Assembly (NCBI RefSeq): GCF_021462225.1
Contig: NC_061802.1
Coordinates: forward strand, 9,753,859-9,817,858
Length of the DNA: 64,000 nucleotides
Source: Girardinichthys multiradiatus
Taxonomy: Eukaryota; Chordata; Actinopteri; Cyprinodontiformes; Goodeidae
Reading direction: 5' to 3'
Positions 49,241 through 58,622 of this stretch are shown piece after piece. The notes under the pieces were generated by a model. It saw nothing but the letters and a program-made list of their open reading frames with translations. It did no database searches and was not told the DNA's origin. The translations under genes were made by a program, and so were the position numbers. Each line of letters opens with the position of its first letter. The stretch's first letter is position 1.

Positions 49241-49620
49241 GCATAAACCAAATACAGCATTTAATGGCACGAACCTAATAACTGTAGCATGGTGGTGGCA
49301 ATGTCATACTTTGGGGATGCTATACTGCAGCATTACCATGCCAGCTCAACAATTTCAATGCTCTAATCCACAATGTATTCTACCATGTATAAAAGGGTGC
49401 ATGAGGAAAATGTGCGACTATCTATGAAAAAAAATTAAGATTAAGCAAAACTGGACTCTACAACATGACATCGACACAAAAAACATAAAACTTGCTGCAC
49501 ATGCAACAAACCCCTCAGACCTCATTATCAGATTCCAGAAACTAGTTTTAAATAAACATGTGCATTATCCAGCTTGAATTACCCATTAGAAAAAAATGCA
49601 TGTTGTGATTATAAAGGTAT
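49241..49620 (+). mobile_element. Degenerate Tc1 remnant
   Basis: Translated fragments include KPNTAFNGTNLIT and, after a stop, HGGGNVILWGC (from about 49290). These equal the Tc1 transposase box around the HGGGNVM motif. Stops and frame breaks are frequent and no termini were found. A TGCATTATCCAGCTTGAATT phrase near the end falls where a terminal repeat could be, but is unpaired. Confidence 0.55.
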
Positions 49621-49672
49621 GGGCATGTTTAGCAACAATATCCAGGTAGGCTGTGGCACATAAACAATGTTC

Positions 49673-50344
49673 TGTTATGATTCTGGCACGTCTGCTCTAC
49701 CCTGTCTCCCTGGCTGCAATCAGCAGATTAGACGCACCTGGTGGCTGCTGCTGTGCAGTGCAATCTGTGGAATGCCATACACCTGTGTCTTCCCTGATAT
49801 ATATTGACTTTGACAAGCATACAATGCCAGATTTTTGAAAGCCATTCGTGTGAGTAGATATCCAGCATTCCTTCCTGTCTGATCATTGTTCTTGACCTTG
49901 CCTTGCCTTTTGGATTTATGCCTCTGCCTGCTCCCTGTCGGACTATTTGGATTTTGGTTGTCGACCTTGTTTCTTGCATCTGGTTTTTACCTCTGCCTGC
50001 CCCTTGCCTGACGCCTGTTGTTCCGATCGCCTAGCCTAGCCCTCGGATTATTCAGCCTGGAGTCACTTCTTACCTGTGCTGTGGAGATCACCACCTGCCG
50101 CCCCCTGAGGTTTCCCCTCTGGGTTTCAAGTTCCACTCAAGACAAAAGTAGGTTAGTGGCTTTTCTGATCCCTGCAAAATCTGGAGAGACTACAAGTTAC
50201 TAATCCTTCTTTCTGCCTCAGTGATTCCTGGAAGCTGTGAGGAGTGTTACCTGTGTGACGTTTTCCTGTGGCTGAATAAACCTTTTAAACTTTCAGTACT
50301 GTGTCTGGCTGAATCTTGGGTCCACCTTTTTCTGATTCATAGCA
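49673..50344 (+). mobile_element. Solo LTR, 672 bp
   Basis: It begins TGTTATGATT and ends TGATTCATAGCA, with imperfectly complementary termini (TGTTATGA/TCATAGCA). TGTTC flanks it on both sides (49668-49672 and 50345-50349) as a 5-bp target duplication. An AATAAACC poly(A) signal lies at about 50275, followed by CTTGGGTCCACC near the end. No coding sequence of a retrotransposon adjoins it. Confidence 0.75.
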
Positions 50345-50740
50345 TGTTCAATTGATGCTAAGGGGCCCAAAGTGCAAAAAACACCTAGCATACCATTACC
50401 TCGCAAGCTTAATCCCTTGAAAGAAGACATCAACAGTTTAGGCTAAACTAATTCAAGCGAACTACCAAAATGTCACAGTTAAAATCAAGACTCCTTAAAG
50501 CAGGCAGTCTGTTGTCCAAATAAAGTTGGTTTTTGTGAATTGCAGCCTTAGTTTTCCTGTTCTTAGAAGACCCCTGCCTATTAGCAAGTAGGAACCCCCC
50601 ATGTGGTCTTCTGACGCTGTAGCCAGTCTGCTTCAAGAGTCATCATGGAAATGGTATTCTACATACCTGGGCTTGTAACTCAATTCAATTCAAAAATACT
50701 TTATTAATCCCAAAGGGAAATTAAATGTTGTTGTAGCTCA

Positions 50741-52701
50741 TTATGAGGGTTTCCTCAAAGAGCCGTTGTAGATGCTGATGGCTGTGGGCAGGAAGGGTCT
50801 CCTGTAGCGCTCAGTCTTACAGCAGATCTGAAGAAGCCTCTGACTGAAGACACTCTGTTGTTGTAGGACAGTCTCATGAAGAGGATGCTCAGGGTTCTCC
50901 ATAATGTTCTTCATTTTATGAAGAATCCTTCTTTCCACAATGATCTCCAGAGGTTTCAGAAGAGTCCCCAGAACAGAACCAGCCTTTTTTATCTGCTTGT
51001 TGAGCTTTTTTAAGTCCCTGGCTCTGATGCTGCTTCCCCAGCAGATGATGACAGAAGAGATCATACTCTCCACAACAGACTTATAGAAAATATGCAGCAT
51101 CTTGCTGCAAACACCAAAGGACCTAAGCTTCCTCAAGAAGTACAGTCTGCTCTGTCCCTTCTTGTAGATGGCTTCACAGTTGCATCTCCACTCTAGTCTG
51201 TTGTCCAGGTGAACACCGAGGTATTTATACTCCTCCACCACCTCCACTTCTTCTCCCATGATAGAAATAGTTTTTGACTTATTCCTGTTTCTCTTAAAAT
51301 CTACAATCATCTCCTTTGTTTTAGTCACGTTCAAAATGAGATGATTGTTTCCACACCATGCCACAAAGTGGTCCACCACCTTCCTGTACTCAGCTTCTTG
51401 TCCATCTCTGATCCACCCCACGACTGCAGAATCATCCGAGTATTTCTGCAGATGACAGGAGTCTGTCTTGTACTGGAAGTCTGAGGTGTACAGAGTGAAA
51501 AGGAATGGTGAGAGTACAGTCACCTGTGGTGCTCCTGTGCTGCTGACTACCTGGTTAGACTCACAACCTGTGGTCTGTTTGTCAGGTAGTCTTTGATCCA
51601 GGAGATGGTTGAGGCCTCCACCTGAGTCTTCTGGAGTTTCTGACAAAGCAAATCAGGTTGGATTTTATTAAATGCACTGGAGAAATCAAAGAACATGATC
51701 CTCACAGGGCTGCTGGCTTTGTCCAGATGACAGTGGGTTTGTTGAAGCAGGTGTATGATGGCATCTTCAACTCCAACTCCACAGCGATAAGCAAACTGAA
51801 GGGGATCCTGATGGTTTACTGTTTGCTTACTCAGGTGGGCCAACAGGAGTCTCTCTAGGACCTTCATGATGTGAGATGTCAGGGCAACAGGTCTATAGTC
51901 ATTGAGGACTGATGGGTGAGTTTTCTTTGGTACCAGAATAAGACAGGAGGTCTTCCACAACACCGGAACCTTCTTCTGGGCCAGGCTAAGGTTGAAGAGG
52001 TGCTGCAGAATGCCACAGAGCTGCTCTGCACAGCCCTTCAGGACTCTAGGGCCGACATGATCTGGACCTGCAGCCTTATTCCGATTCAGTCTCTCCAGTT
52101 GCATCTTCACTTGACTTCTTGAGACACACAGGTGGAAGGGGGAAGCAAAGGAAGCATCAGCATCTTCTGATATGGTTGAAGGCAAACATGTAGAAGCAGA
52201 ATGGTCTAGGTCTGAGGTGGAAGATAAAACATATGAGGTGTTACTGGACAGCTGTGGGTCCTGTGGGCCAAAGGAAGGTGGAATGTCTGTTTGGCTGTGA
52301 GCAGGAGAGGAGGATGCGAAGCTTGTTTCTGAACTGAACCTATTGAAGAATGTGTTCATTTCATTGGCTCTGTCCAAACATCCATTGGTCTGATCATCCT
52401 TCTGCTTGAAGCTTGTGATCTTCTTCATCCCTGTCCACACATCCAGTCATATCAGTCGCAATGCTCGATGGGATATGTAGGAGCGGGCTGTCCTGGGTAC
52501 AAAATGGCCGATGCCATTGGAGGGGCACAGTGACGTCCAACAACGGGCAGATAATCCAATACTCAGCAAACAAGTGGTCCAACAAGTTGCTTCTGTATAC
52601 TCCTCAATAATTCTCTGTCTCCCTCCCTGAAGGCTCTTTTTTTCTTGTTAAGCAGGTCCTTCAGGTCACTGGTGATCCAAGGTTTGTTATTGGGGAAGCA
52701 T
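50741..52701 (-). pseudogene. Rex1-like LINE reverse transcriptase half
   Basis: The frame continues from the copia junction with NNKPWITSDLKDLLNKKKRA, passes an unrelated-looking block and reaches VWTGMKKITSFKQKDD. The RT has NKAAGPDHVGPRVLKGC, NDYRPVALTSHIM, LQFAYRCGVGVEDA and MFFDFSSAFNKIQP up to about 51565. A frame change there puts the rest in the frame ending at 50741: TGAPQVTVLSPFLFTLY, KYSDDSAVVGW (YSDD where FADD is usual), VTKTKEMIVDF, YKYLGVHLDNRLEW, then RRPFLPTAISIYN. The replacement of FA by YS before the DD pair and APQVTV for APQGCV suggest decay of the active site. Confidence 0.83.
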
Positions 52702-52706
52702 CTCAC

Positions 52707-52884
52707 TGTTAGTCAAAGAAAACAACTTGTTTATCCTTTCGTAACTTTATTCCGCCATGAGCATTCCTCCAGAACAACTCCGACACCGCTACCTCCAGTA
52801 GCTCCACCTTCACACCCTCCCCACAACCCCCCACAGTGCCCCTAGCGGATGAACATGTAATATGAACCAAACAAAGGATTAACA
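52707..52884 (-). repeat. Copia 3' LTR, 178 bp
   Basis: It is identical to the LTR at 57232-57409 at 177 of 178 positions by eye. The near identity of LTRs, which are copies of one another at insertion, points to recent integration. Confidence 0.95.
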
Positions 52885-52900
52885 ATCTCCCACCTTTTCT
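52885..52900 (-). other. Copia polypurine tract
   Basis: The minus strand reads AGAAAAGGTGGGAGAT immediately before the 3' LTR. It is purine-rich apart from two T's and ideally placed to prime second-strand synthesis. Confidence 0.75.
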
Positions 52901-53031
52901 AAAAAAAAAAAACAAACAAAACAAAAACAAAGATACATAAATTTTTAAGACTCATGAGAAAACACAGCCGTTAAAGATCTTTGTTAGAACAGTTTCAACC
53001 TGATAGAATGTGAAACATCTTGTGAATGAAT

Positions 53032-53760
53032 TTATTGAATTTTCCAAAGGCCTTCATAAAGAGCCTTAAGAAGTGAGGTTGTGGATGCTCCCTTCTTTGT
53101 TAAGCAGTCTGCAAGTTGGTCTTTTGTTTGAGACCACAACACTTGATGAACTCTCTTAGTTTGAATCAGCTCTTTAATTGAACTGATTTCCAGCCGTAAC
53201 CTTTTCTCTGCAACAGACTTAGTTGACTTAAGTGCATCAACAAGAGAGAAATTATCAGTCACACAGATTATAGGTGGAGGACATGCAGTACTACCAGTAC
53301 TGAGTTCAGAAAAGAGTGTGGAAAGAAAAATGGCATTATCAATCCCCTCAGACATAGCAAGTGTTTCACCTGCCAGAGTGCTTCTGACAATTCTCTTAAT
53401 TCTCTTTGACTGCCATGAAATGGGAGAGAACTGCCCATTGTCACCCATCAAAACAATGAAGTGCCTGCCTTGAGTGCCCCCATCTGAAAGATTTCCAAAA
53501 GATGCATCAGTAAATGTAACCATCTTTAAGTTACTGTCTTCCCCAATATGTTGAAAATTCAATTCAACTGACTTGGCCTTGAGCTTACACACAACTCTGT
53601 TTGCTTCATTAATGGTCTGTACTGTAGCATGTTTGAGACGAGATGCTAAATTACTAGCATCAAACATGACATCAGGCCTGCTCTGTCTCGCCACCCACAG
53701 AAGTTGGACTATCTTAGATCTGAGCTGCTCTGTCTTCTTTTCGGTGAGAGGTGAAGCTGA
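53032..53760 (-). CDS. Copia RNase H and C-terminus
   Basis: The third frame begins meaningfully at ASPLTEKKTEQLRSKI and carries LLWVARQSRPDVMFDASNLA, the connection region. RNase H follows with VTFTDASFGN (D125), STLAGETLAMSEG (E172) and ICVTDNFSLV (D209), numbered in the 282-residue frame, and then QVLWSQTKDQLADCLTKKGA, the standard C-terminal copia motif. The stop is at 53032-53034. The upstream part of this open frame (to 53880) is out-of-frame reading. Confidence 0.9.
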   Translation of the reverse strand, partial: SASPLTEKKTEQLRSKIVQLLWVARQSRPDVMFDASNLASRLKHATVQTINEANRVVCKLKAKSVELNFQHIGEDSNLKMVTFTDASFGNLSDGGTQGRHFIVLMGDNGQFSPISWQSKRIKRIVRSTLAGETLAMSEGIDNAIFLSTLFSELSTGSTACPPPIICVTDNFSLVDALKSTKSVAEKRLRLEISSIKELIQTKRVHQVLWSQTKDQLADCLTKKGASTTSLLKALYEGLWKIQ

Positions 53761-55290
53761 CTCGTGAGGGTGAGAGGTGTATGGACTCCAAGTGCTGAAT
53801 GTATGTTTCTTGGTGTATTTGTACCTTCTTACCTTCAGTGACAAGATAGGAAAAGTTATTATGTACTTCACGACCGACATTAAACTTTGACCTCAGGTGA
53901 GGTATGACTGACTCTGAAAACATGTGTGATCCACCCCATATAAAATCATCAACATGACAAGCAAGTACACCAGTTACATTTTTTAGCTCATCCAGCCAAT
54001 AGAAAACTGCAGGATCAACCTTAGACATAATGCCTCCTGCTTCAATCATGATGCTTTTTACCCTGTAATACCAATACAGTGAAGCCACAGCTAAACCATA
54101 CACACATTTCTTTAGTTTCCAAAGCACACCTGTGCTCTTGGCCTCTGGAGGAGGTTTGATAAAAATGTCTCTGGACAGTTGCATTCCTTGTAAAAAGGCA
54201 GATTTAATGTCCATAGAGTGAAGTTCCCAATGTTTTTGACATATAACTGCCACTAGGAGTCTCAGTGACTCTGAGGCACAGGTTGGAGAGTCCTTTTGTA
54301 TGTCAGAAACTTGTAGCTCCTCAAATCCTCGTGCAACAAGTCTTGTTTTAGGTATTATACCATTTTCAGTTTCTTTCAGAGTGCACACCCAACGAGTGGA
54401 GACACACTTTTGTCCTTTGTCCTTAATTTCTTCAAACACTTGGTTTTGTTTCCAGCTTATTATTTCATTTTTCTTTGCTTCATCAAACGACATGTCGTTA
54501 CTCACAAAAACATCCTCGTGTGTATCCATATCCTCAGCATCTGCCTGGACTTGAAAATCCTCCAACTGTGACATATCAGCTGATTCACTGTTGCCAGCCA
54601 CTTCTGCCGGCTCCAACAGCTCCAAGTTAAACCAGTTCTTGTATTTCCCAGTTGCTTTGCCGGCACGCCCCAACACTTTAGCTTTTGGTGAGACACCCTC
54701 TGCATTTCTGAATGTCACAATTTGACCTGTCTTTATGATGGTGTTCCCAGTGTGCTGTCTCTCTGCCTCTGCATTTACAGGAGCAGGCAAAGGATGATTC
54801 TCAGGATTTACTGCAATAGTCTCTTCTCCTACATTCTCTTGAATGATGTCCACTGTATGTTGTCCTTGAATGTTCTCCTCATTGCAGGCAATTTGAGGTT
54901 CTTCATTCTCGTGAGTAACTTTTCTCAATCTGAGTTGATGCACTCTGACACAGGTGCCTCCGTGTCTAACAAAAACGACTGCACCATCTTGACCAATCAC
55001 CACTCCTGGTCCTTTCCATTCAGGACAATCCACTCTTTTGTAAAAGACTTTGTCTCCAGTTTCATATCGCTCGTCTATGGGTCGCAGCTGCTTCTTTAGT
55101 GCTCTGCGTATCCTTTCTGAACATTCCGCTTCTGTAAAAGCCTTTCTTGCAGCATGCAGGGCTGAAATATGCTTGGCAATCCACTCGCTCTTGGTGGTGC
55201 CCTCTAGAGCTGGAGCTTTGTCTATTAATACAGAGGGTAGGTTGGGATTCTGCCCGAACAACAGCTGATGTGGGCTGTATCCATGAACAC
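53760..55290 (-). CDS. Copia integrase C-terminus and reverse transcriptase
   Basis: The second frame picks up the integrase at VHGYSPHQLLFGQNPNLPS, continues with the C-terminal nucleic-acid-binding part (YETGDKVFYKRVDCPEWKGP) and an acidic linker. The reverse transcriptase follows: QVFEEIKDKGQKCVSTRWV, KTRLVARGFEE, the first catalytic aspartate in SMDIKSAFLQG (residue 378 of the 542-residue frame), WKLKKCVYGLAVASLYWY and the catalytic HVDDFIWGG (D465, D466). The frame reads to LSPSR near 53760, where another shift occurs. All RT catalytic residues are present. Confidence 0.92.
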
Positions 55291-57218
55291 TGCATAGAGT
55301 TCTTTGCCATAAGGGCCCAGTCCATGGCAATGCTCCAGTCACATCCAGTACTTGCTTTGACTTTCCGTAGGATCTCTGTCAGAGTTTGATTATGGCGCTC
55401 CAACAGTCCATTGCTCCACGGACTGTAAGCAGGTGTTGTCTTAACTTCAATATTAAAGTTCTCGGCCATGTCTCTCACTTCCTCGTTATTAAATTCACCA
55501 CCATTGTCACTGAACAACTTTTGTGGTGGGCCATGTACACTGATCCAATCATGGATAAAACATTTGACTATTTCTGAAGACTTTTTTGTGGTTAAGACAC
55601 TACCAGCACTGAAACGGGTGAACTGGTCAATAATGTGTAGGTACCAAACCCCAGGTTCAAGTTCGTGCAGATCTACAGCAACTGTTTCATTGTATGTAGA
55701 TGCCAACGGTAAGCCGACAGCAGGTTTTGGTTTGGTCTTACAATATCTTTGACACACATCACACTGGTTCACAACCTTTTTCAGTAGGCTGTTGTATTCT
55801 GTGTCCTTGTTACCAGAACCAGTCAAAAGTCTCTGTATTTTATCAGCAGAGACATGTCCAAACTGTTTATGAAGTTTCTCCAGAACTTTCATCTTTTTAT
55901 TTGTGTTCATCTTGTCTGTTATAGTCAGTATTTCTTCCTCAGTAGCTTCTAATAGCTTATCAGAGTGAATAACATTTCTATTTTCACTGTCCACAATGTT
56001 CAGGCAGTAATGACCTGAGCTAGTAAAGTCCAGTTTGACAGGCTGGTTGAACATCACTGCACTGTCCCTTTCCATGTCCAAAACGGTCCCTGCCCTTTTT
56101 AATGAGGTTTTACTCAGAAGCAGCGGGATGTCAGCCGGTACTACTTCAGTTTCTATATTACACTTTGTGTTGCCAATTTTAGCAGGTATCTTTACCTTTT
56201 TTATGGAGTAGACGATTTTTCCATCTCCAAACTTGAAGGGCCTGTGACTCTGTATTTCTGTCTCTTTCATACTCTTCACACTTTTCTTTTGTAATACAGT
56301 ACTGTAGTTGTCCAGCCACTCTTGTCCACAAACTGTCCTAGTGCAAGCAGTGTCAATTATTGCCGAGCCAAAACATTCTGTCATGAATATTTCGGCATCT
56401 GTTGGTGATTCTTTGGTGTACAGAGTTAAATTGCACTCTTCCACGTCTTTTGTATCATCAGCAATTTTAACACTATCAGCTTTGTGCGGACAGTTTTTAA
56501 CCCAGTGAAAAGTACTTTGGCACACTGCACATTTCGACCGTCGTCCGTACTTATCCAGCGGGTTTGTACCGGGCTGCGGTGTGTTGGGCTGTGGAGTTTT
56601 CTGATGGGGACTTTGCCGCCAGTACTTGCCTTTTTGCCGCCATTGCTCCGTTGCAAACACGGACTCCTGTCTAATGCCTTCTCCTGCCGCTCTCTGCTCT
56701 CTTTTTTTGCCAAATATTCTCTTCAAAGCGGACTTCATAGAAGCAAATGTTACATCTGAGCATGCCGTTAAAGCCAGCTGTCTGTCCATCATATCCAAAC
56801 ATGCAGTGTCCAAAAGCGTAAAAGCCAAAACTCCGTCAGGTAGCTCCATGTTGTATTTTTTCATGCGCGAGTAATGCTGCTCGAAATCAATAATATAGTC
56901 CGCCATCGACATGTTAACTTCTTTTATGATTCGATCAAAATCCGAGTACGCCTCATAGATCCTGTCCTTTTCCTCTTTCAGGAACAAGTCATCTAGTTTG
57001 GCGAACAATATAATCATTCCAGTGTCTTTATTTAGGTCGTCTACCAGAATTTCCATCGCCGTGTTCCGCGCTCTTCCAGACAGCGCCAGGGCGACTGCAA
57101 GCGCTTGTTTCTTTTTTTCCAAATCCGTAACTCTCGTCCAAATATTGACTTCATTCTTCCAGCTTTCGTAAGGCTTTCCTTCTTCAAACGTTGGCGGAAC
57201 TCTGTAGTTACTAACCAT
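55290..57218 (-). CDS. Copia gag, protease and integrase
   Basis: The ATG at 57218 opens a single frame. Residues 1-200 form the gag capsid region (SWKNEVNIW, LSGRARNTAMEIL). A CCHC zinc knuckle follows (C230, C233, H238, C243). The protease active site is IIDTACTRTVCG (D289), with DTA in place of the usual DSG/DTG. The integrase zinc-binding domain uses H450, H455, C486 and C489. Its catalytic core has D516, D571 (SDNGGEF) and E607 (GLLERHN), with 35 residues between the last two. The frame is lost near 55290, at MQC, by a one-base change. The stop of the shifted read-through at 55062 is not meaningful. Gag and pol share a frame, as in copia. Confidence 0.93.
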
Positions 57219-57231
57219 CCTCTGCTACCAA
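57216..57231 (-). other. Copia primer binding site, initiator tRNA-Met
   Basis: Directly inside the 5' LTR the minus strand reads TGGTAGCAGAGGATGG, the complement of the 3' end of vertebrate initiator tRNA-Met including CCA. The ATG inside GAGGATGG is the gag start codon, so primer site and first codon overlap. Priming from the tRNA 3' end differs from elements that use an internal tRNA fragment. Confidence 0.85.
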
Positions 57232-57409
57232 TGTTAGTCAAAGAAAACAACTTGTTTATCCTTTCGTAACTTTATTCCGCCATGAGCATTCCTCCAGAAC
57301 AACTCCGACACCGCTACCTCCAGTAGCTCCACTTTCACACCCTCCCCACAACCCCCCACAGTGCCCCTAGCGGATGAACATGTAATATGAACCAAACAAA
57401 GGATTAACA
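57232..57409 (-). repeat. Copia 5' LTR, 178 bp
   Basis: Read on the minus strand it starts TGTTAATCC and ends TTTGACTAACA. It differs from the other LTR at one base (a C/T change in the CTCCAC(C/T)TTCACA phrase). Confidence 0.95.
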
Positions 57410-57414
57410 CTCAC

Positions 57415-58431
57415 GGTTCTGGTGGGGATGATGTTATCCACACAGACGTTTATATAGTCAGTTACACACTCAGTCATGGCATTGATGTCTTCTCCATGTG
57501 GCTGGCACAGTGCGTCCCAGTCTGTAGCCTCAAAGCAACCTTGCAAAGCTTCTTCAGCTTCCTGTGACCATTTTCTCACAGTCCTCTTTATTACAGGTTG
57601 CCTCTGAACAAGGGGCTTATATTTCGAGCAGAGAAAAACAAGATTGTGATCTGATTTGCCTAGAGGAGGTCTTGCTGTAGAGATGTATGAGTCCTTGACA
57701 TTTGCATAAAACAAATCCAATGTTTTGTTTTCTCTGGTAGAGTAGCTAACAAACTGTTGAAATGTTGGAAGTGTAGCAGAGAGTGAAGCATGGTTAAAAT
57801 CACCAGAAATTTCCACAAAAGCATTGGGGTTTTGTGTCTGTAGCTTAGCAACAACTGAGCTGATGGCATCACATGCAGTGTCGGCAACAGCGGAAGGTGG
57901 AACGTCAACTGTTGCCAAAATAACACTGGTGAACTCTCTGGGTAAATAATATGGACGAAAACTTACTGCCAACAGTTCAATATCTGGACTGCAGAGATGA
58001 CACTTCACAGTTACATGTCCTGGATTACACCATCTGTTGTTCACAAGTACTGCCAGTCCACCTCCTTTACATTTGCCGCTCCTCTTTAAATCTCTGTCTG
58101 CTCGTATGGTTAAAAAGCGCGGCACAGAGACGCTGGAGTCTGGGATATGATCCTGCAGCCATGTCTCAGTAAAACACATAGGTACTCTGGCTGGGTCCTT
58201 TGTAGGGCTTGGAGTTCATCCAACTTGTTTCCCAACGATCTCACATTGCCCATCATAATCGACGGAAGACGTTTGAACTTCCTCCTTAGCTCCTGCTCTG
58301 CATCCACGGCGTCTCCTTTTCAACTCATCAGGAATTTGGGGTTGTAGTTGAAGTATTATTTGAGCTTTTGAGATATTAATCAGCTGCTCCCGGTTGTAAG
58401 AAACAACCCCGTTGCCATGGCAATGCATCAT
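57415..58431 (-). pseudogene. Rex1-like LINE endonuclease half
   Basis: The ATG at 58431 opens MMHCHGNGVVSYNREQLINI and reaches IPDELKRRRRGCRAGAK before a frame change. A second frame carries LPSIMMGNVRSLGNKLDELQ, where the endonuclease begins. A further shift near 58180 leads to the main frame, which runs CFTETWLQDHIPDSSV, RADRDLKRSGKCKGGGLAVL, AVSFRPYYLPREF, EISGDFNHASL (catalytic D/N), STRENKTLDLFY and PPLGKSDHNLVFL (closing D-H). It ends at the copia insertion right after DNIIPTRTV. It resumes on the other side at RCFPNNKPWITSDLKDLLN. It is the target-nicking domain of the element and is not translatable as one protein here. Confidence 0.82.
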
Positions 58432-58622
58432 AACAAATGTCCAAAAATATTAAGTATTAAGAAAAATCCTCCAAGCTGCACAGCATCCGACACCGGAGTG
58501 GAGAGTCGTCCAAATAAAATCAACTGTATCCACCACAAGAGGAATAGTTCCCAAAAAAGAATAAATCAGGATCAAAAGTAACAGAGCTACTCCAACTTGC
58601 TGCCACCTTGAGCGGCTCAATT

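Larger units (their letters stand above)
52707..57409 (-). mobile_element. Ty1/copia LTR retrotransposon, near complete, two frame breaks
   Basis: The element is 4703 bp, flanked by CTCAC at 52702-52706 and 57410-57414, and lies inside the Rex1-like LINE. Two 178-bp LTRs bound it. On the minus strand the order is LTR, primer binding site, gag, protease, integrase, reverse transcriptase, RNase H, polypurine tract, LTR. Integrase before reverse transcriptase is the diagnostic copia (Pseudoviridae-type) order. Copia elements are scarce in vertebrates; known fish examples belong mainly to aquatic lineages such as GalEA/Zeco-like elements, and this copy may be one of them (inference). Confidence 0.95.
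50686..58615 (-). mobile_element. Full-length Rex1-like LINE, split by a copia element
   Basis: On the minus strand the LINE runs from a 5'UTR starting CCGCTCAAGGTGGC (58615) to a (TTGAA)n tail (50686-50695). CTCAATT flanks it at 50679-50685 and 58616-58622; the tail overlaps the duplication, so its exact length is uncertain. Removing the copia insertion and its duplicated CTCAC leaves about 3.2 kb, a complete non-LTR element. Its ORF is broken by frame changes near 58295, 58180 and 51600. A block of about 130 bases at 52446-52578 does not resemble the expected LINE linker. Its tail (TTGAA) differs from the TTCTGA tail of the LINE at 10002. Confidence 0.85.

Noticed and set aside
52707..57409. 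Plant or insect contamination as the source of the copia element
   Set aside because: It sits inside a fish LINE with a matching target duplication and uses a vertebrate-type initiator tRNA 3' end as primer site, so it is integrated.
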